The notes under the pieces: model-generated
Databases searched by the model: none
What the model was told of the DNA's origin: nothing
Seen by the model: only the letters and a program-made list of their open reading frames with translations
Assembly (NCBI RefSeq): GCF_000297435.1
Contig: NZ_CAIP01000090.1
Span: 1-6,136 of the forward strand
Origin: Microcystis sp. T1-4
GTDB taxonomy: Bacteria > Cyanobacteriota > Cyanobacteriia > Cyanobacteriales > Microcystaceae
DNA: 6,136 bases
Direction: 5' to 3'
Shown here: positions 5,407-6,136 of the stretch, piece after piece
How the letters are laid out: each line of letters opens with the position of its first letter
How positions within the stretch are numbered: the first letter of the stretch is position 1
Position numbers and translations under genes: made by a program

Positions 5407-5623
5407 TGGGGTTTTACCTCCCGGAAGTTGACTCAGAAATACCAGTACAGTGGTTAAATGCCTTGATTTTGTTGCGGCTATGCCAAAACCCTCCTAGGCT
5501 AACGCCTTTGCTAGGGATTTGCTTAAACAGACTATTTTAGCACTAAACAAGAGGTAAAATAGTTAATTGACCGGGACGATCAGTCCCTCTTTCTGTCCAA
5601 AGCTGTGGGAAAAGATCAGCTAG
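5407..5623. other. Intergenic gap with three short hairpins, no gene seen
   Basis: No coding frame of note or known RNA is seen on either strand. Hairpins that can be drawn are CCTAG/CTAGG (5493-5515) with a nested GGC-TAAC-GCC, a 9-bp ACTATTTTA/TAAAATAGT pair (5531-5539 with 5555-5563), and GGGAC/GTCCC (5573-5587). The last could serve as a weak terminator for the convergent genes on either side. The density of pairing suggests a dispersed repeat or a small structured RNA, neither proven. Confidence 0.45.
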
Positions 5624-6127
5624 TTACTGAAGAAAAGGTTGAATGATTTCTGCGATCGCCTGACGTTGGCAATCGTCATATCCCCAGCGTTCTAGAAAGA
5701 CTTGATATTCTCCTTGTCCGCTGTTTAAACTGGTGGCTAGTTGTTGTAATTTTTCCCCCAAGGCTGGCGATAATAACTGCTTAATTAGTTGACCAGTTTT
5801 TTCTTGGACTTTCTCGGAACCTCGAGCGTTTTCTTCGTCTCCTTGACGGCGATGATAGATGACCATTGCCGTGGACATAGCCAGATTTTTAACTAATAAT
5901 TCATTTACCAATGTCGGAGAAGTTTTTAAAGCAGTGATTACTTCTAAACTAGGATATTCCCTATAGGATAAATCGCTGGTTAAGTAAGTAACAAAAAATC
6001 CTCTAGCTCCATTTTCTGTTGAGACTAGATTGGTAAGTTTTTCAGTGATTGTATCAGTATCTAAAAACTCAATTTGACTTAGTAAATCTTGAGTTTGTTG
6101 GATAGCATTTTCAAAAGTTATACCCAT
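5624..6127 (-). CDS. Conserved-looking hypothetical protein, soluble and alpha-helical
   Basis: From the ATG at 6127 the protein has 167 residues (MGITFENAIQQTQDLLSQIE at the start, IIQPFLQ at the end). I do not recognise its family. It has no signal peptide or membrane helix, is rich in Q, L and E, and is probably all-helical. A central part (about 60-95: PSLEVITALKTSPTLVNELL, then AMSTAMVIYHRR) looks like a folded core, followed by a polar stretch (96-112, GDEENARGSEK) and a C-terminal segment with the only Trp (148) and Cys (153). The reading frame stays open to the window edge through a TTG at 6134-6136, so a longer N-terminus is possible, and no Shine-Dalgarno can be judged. It converges with the tRNA-Thr gene. 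Confidence 0.75.
   Translation of the reverse strand: MGITFENAIQQTQDLLSQIEFLDTDTITEKLTNLVSTENGARGFFVTYLTSDLSYREYPSLEVITALKTSPTLVNELLVKNLAMSTAMVIYHRRQGDEENARGSEKVQEKTGQLIKQLLSPALGEKLQQLATSLNSGQGEYQVFLERWGYDDCQRQAIAEIIQPFLQ
5652..5659. repeat. HIP1 octamer
   Basis: GCGATCGC near the 3' end of the last gene; organism marker. Confidence 0.9.
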
Positions 6128-6136
6128 AAAAATCAA

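Noticed and set aside
1..6136. CRISPR array or tandem repeat array
   Set aside because: No regularly spaced direct repeats were found; the only repeats are HIP1 octamers, hairpins and the flanks of the MITE-like element.

Overview
The window looks like chromosomal DNA of a unicellular cyanobacterium, most probably Microcystis or a close relative. Signs of this are three copies of the cyanobacterial octamer HIP1 (GCGATCGC), a short RRM-type RNA-binding protein gene, a DUF3493/LPA1-like gene shared with chloroplast-bearing eukaryotes, and a density of insertion-sequence debris typical of Microcystis. The genus is inferred from general resemblance; no search was run.

Left part (1-1190). The window opens inside a plus-strand gene for a formylglycine-generating-enzyme (FGE/SUMF1)-like protein, a C-type-lectin-type fold. 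Its last 40 codons look like the variable region of a diversity-generating retroelement (DGR). They contain a run of 16 consecutive codons that all end in C (NNC), as expected when AAC codons of a template repeat are mutagenised at their adenines. No template repeat or reverse transcriptase is present here. After the stop codon come a nearly pure pyrimidine tract and a 6-bp hairpin with a 4-nt loop and a T run. Next are a perfect 16-bp inverted repeat and, on the minus strand, a decayed IS630-type transposase first ORF (806-1102) broken by an in-frame amber codon.

Middle (1190-4500). A small minus-strand gene encodes a coiled-coil protein with one C-terminal membrane segment. Upstream of it is a 132-bp MITE-like element with ISL3-like terminal inverted repeats and a 7-8 bp target duplication, which separates it from a complete minus-strand glycogen phosphorylase gene (glgP, 840 aa).

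Right part (4456-6136). A cyanobacterial RNA-binding protein gene (minus) has a clear Rho-independent terminator and a probable long 5' leader. Upstream of it lies a small two-helix DUF3493 membrane protein gene (minus), divergent from a plus-strand tRNA-Thr(CGU) gene. A hairpin-rich gap of about 220 bp follows, then a minus-strand gene for an unrecognised soluble protein whose start lies at the window edge.

The housekeeping genes (glgP, the RNA-binding gene, the DUF3493 gene, the tRNA) are separately expressed units, not one operon. The accessory interest is at the left: a probable DGR target gene next to transposon remnants, whose mutagenesis machinery must act from elsewhere if it is still active.
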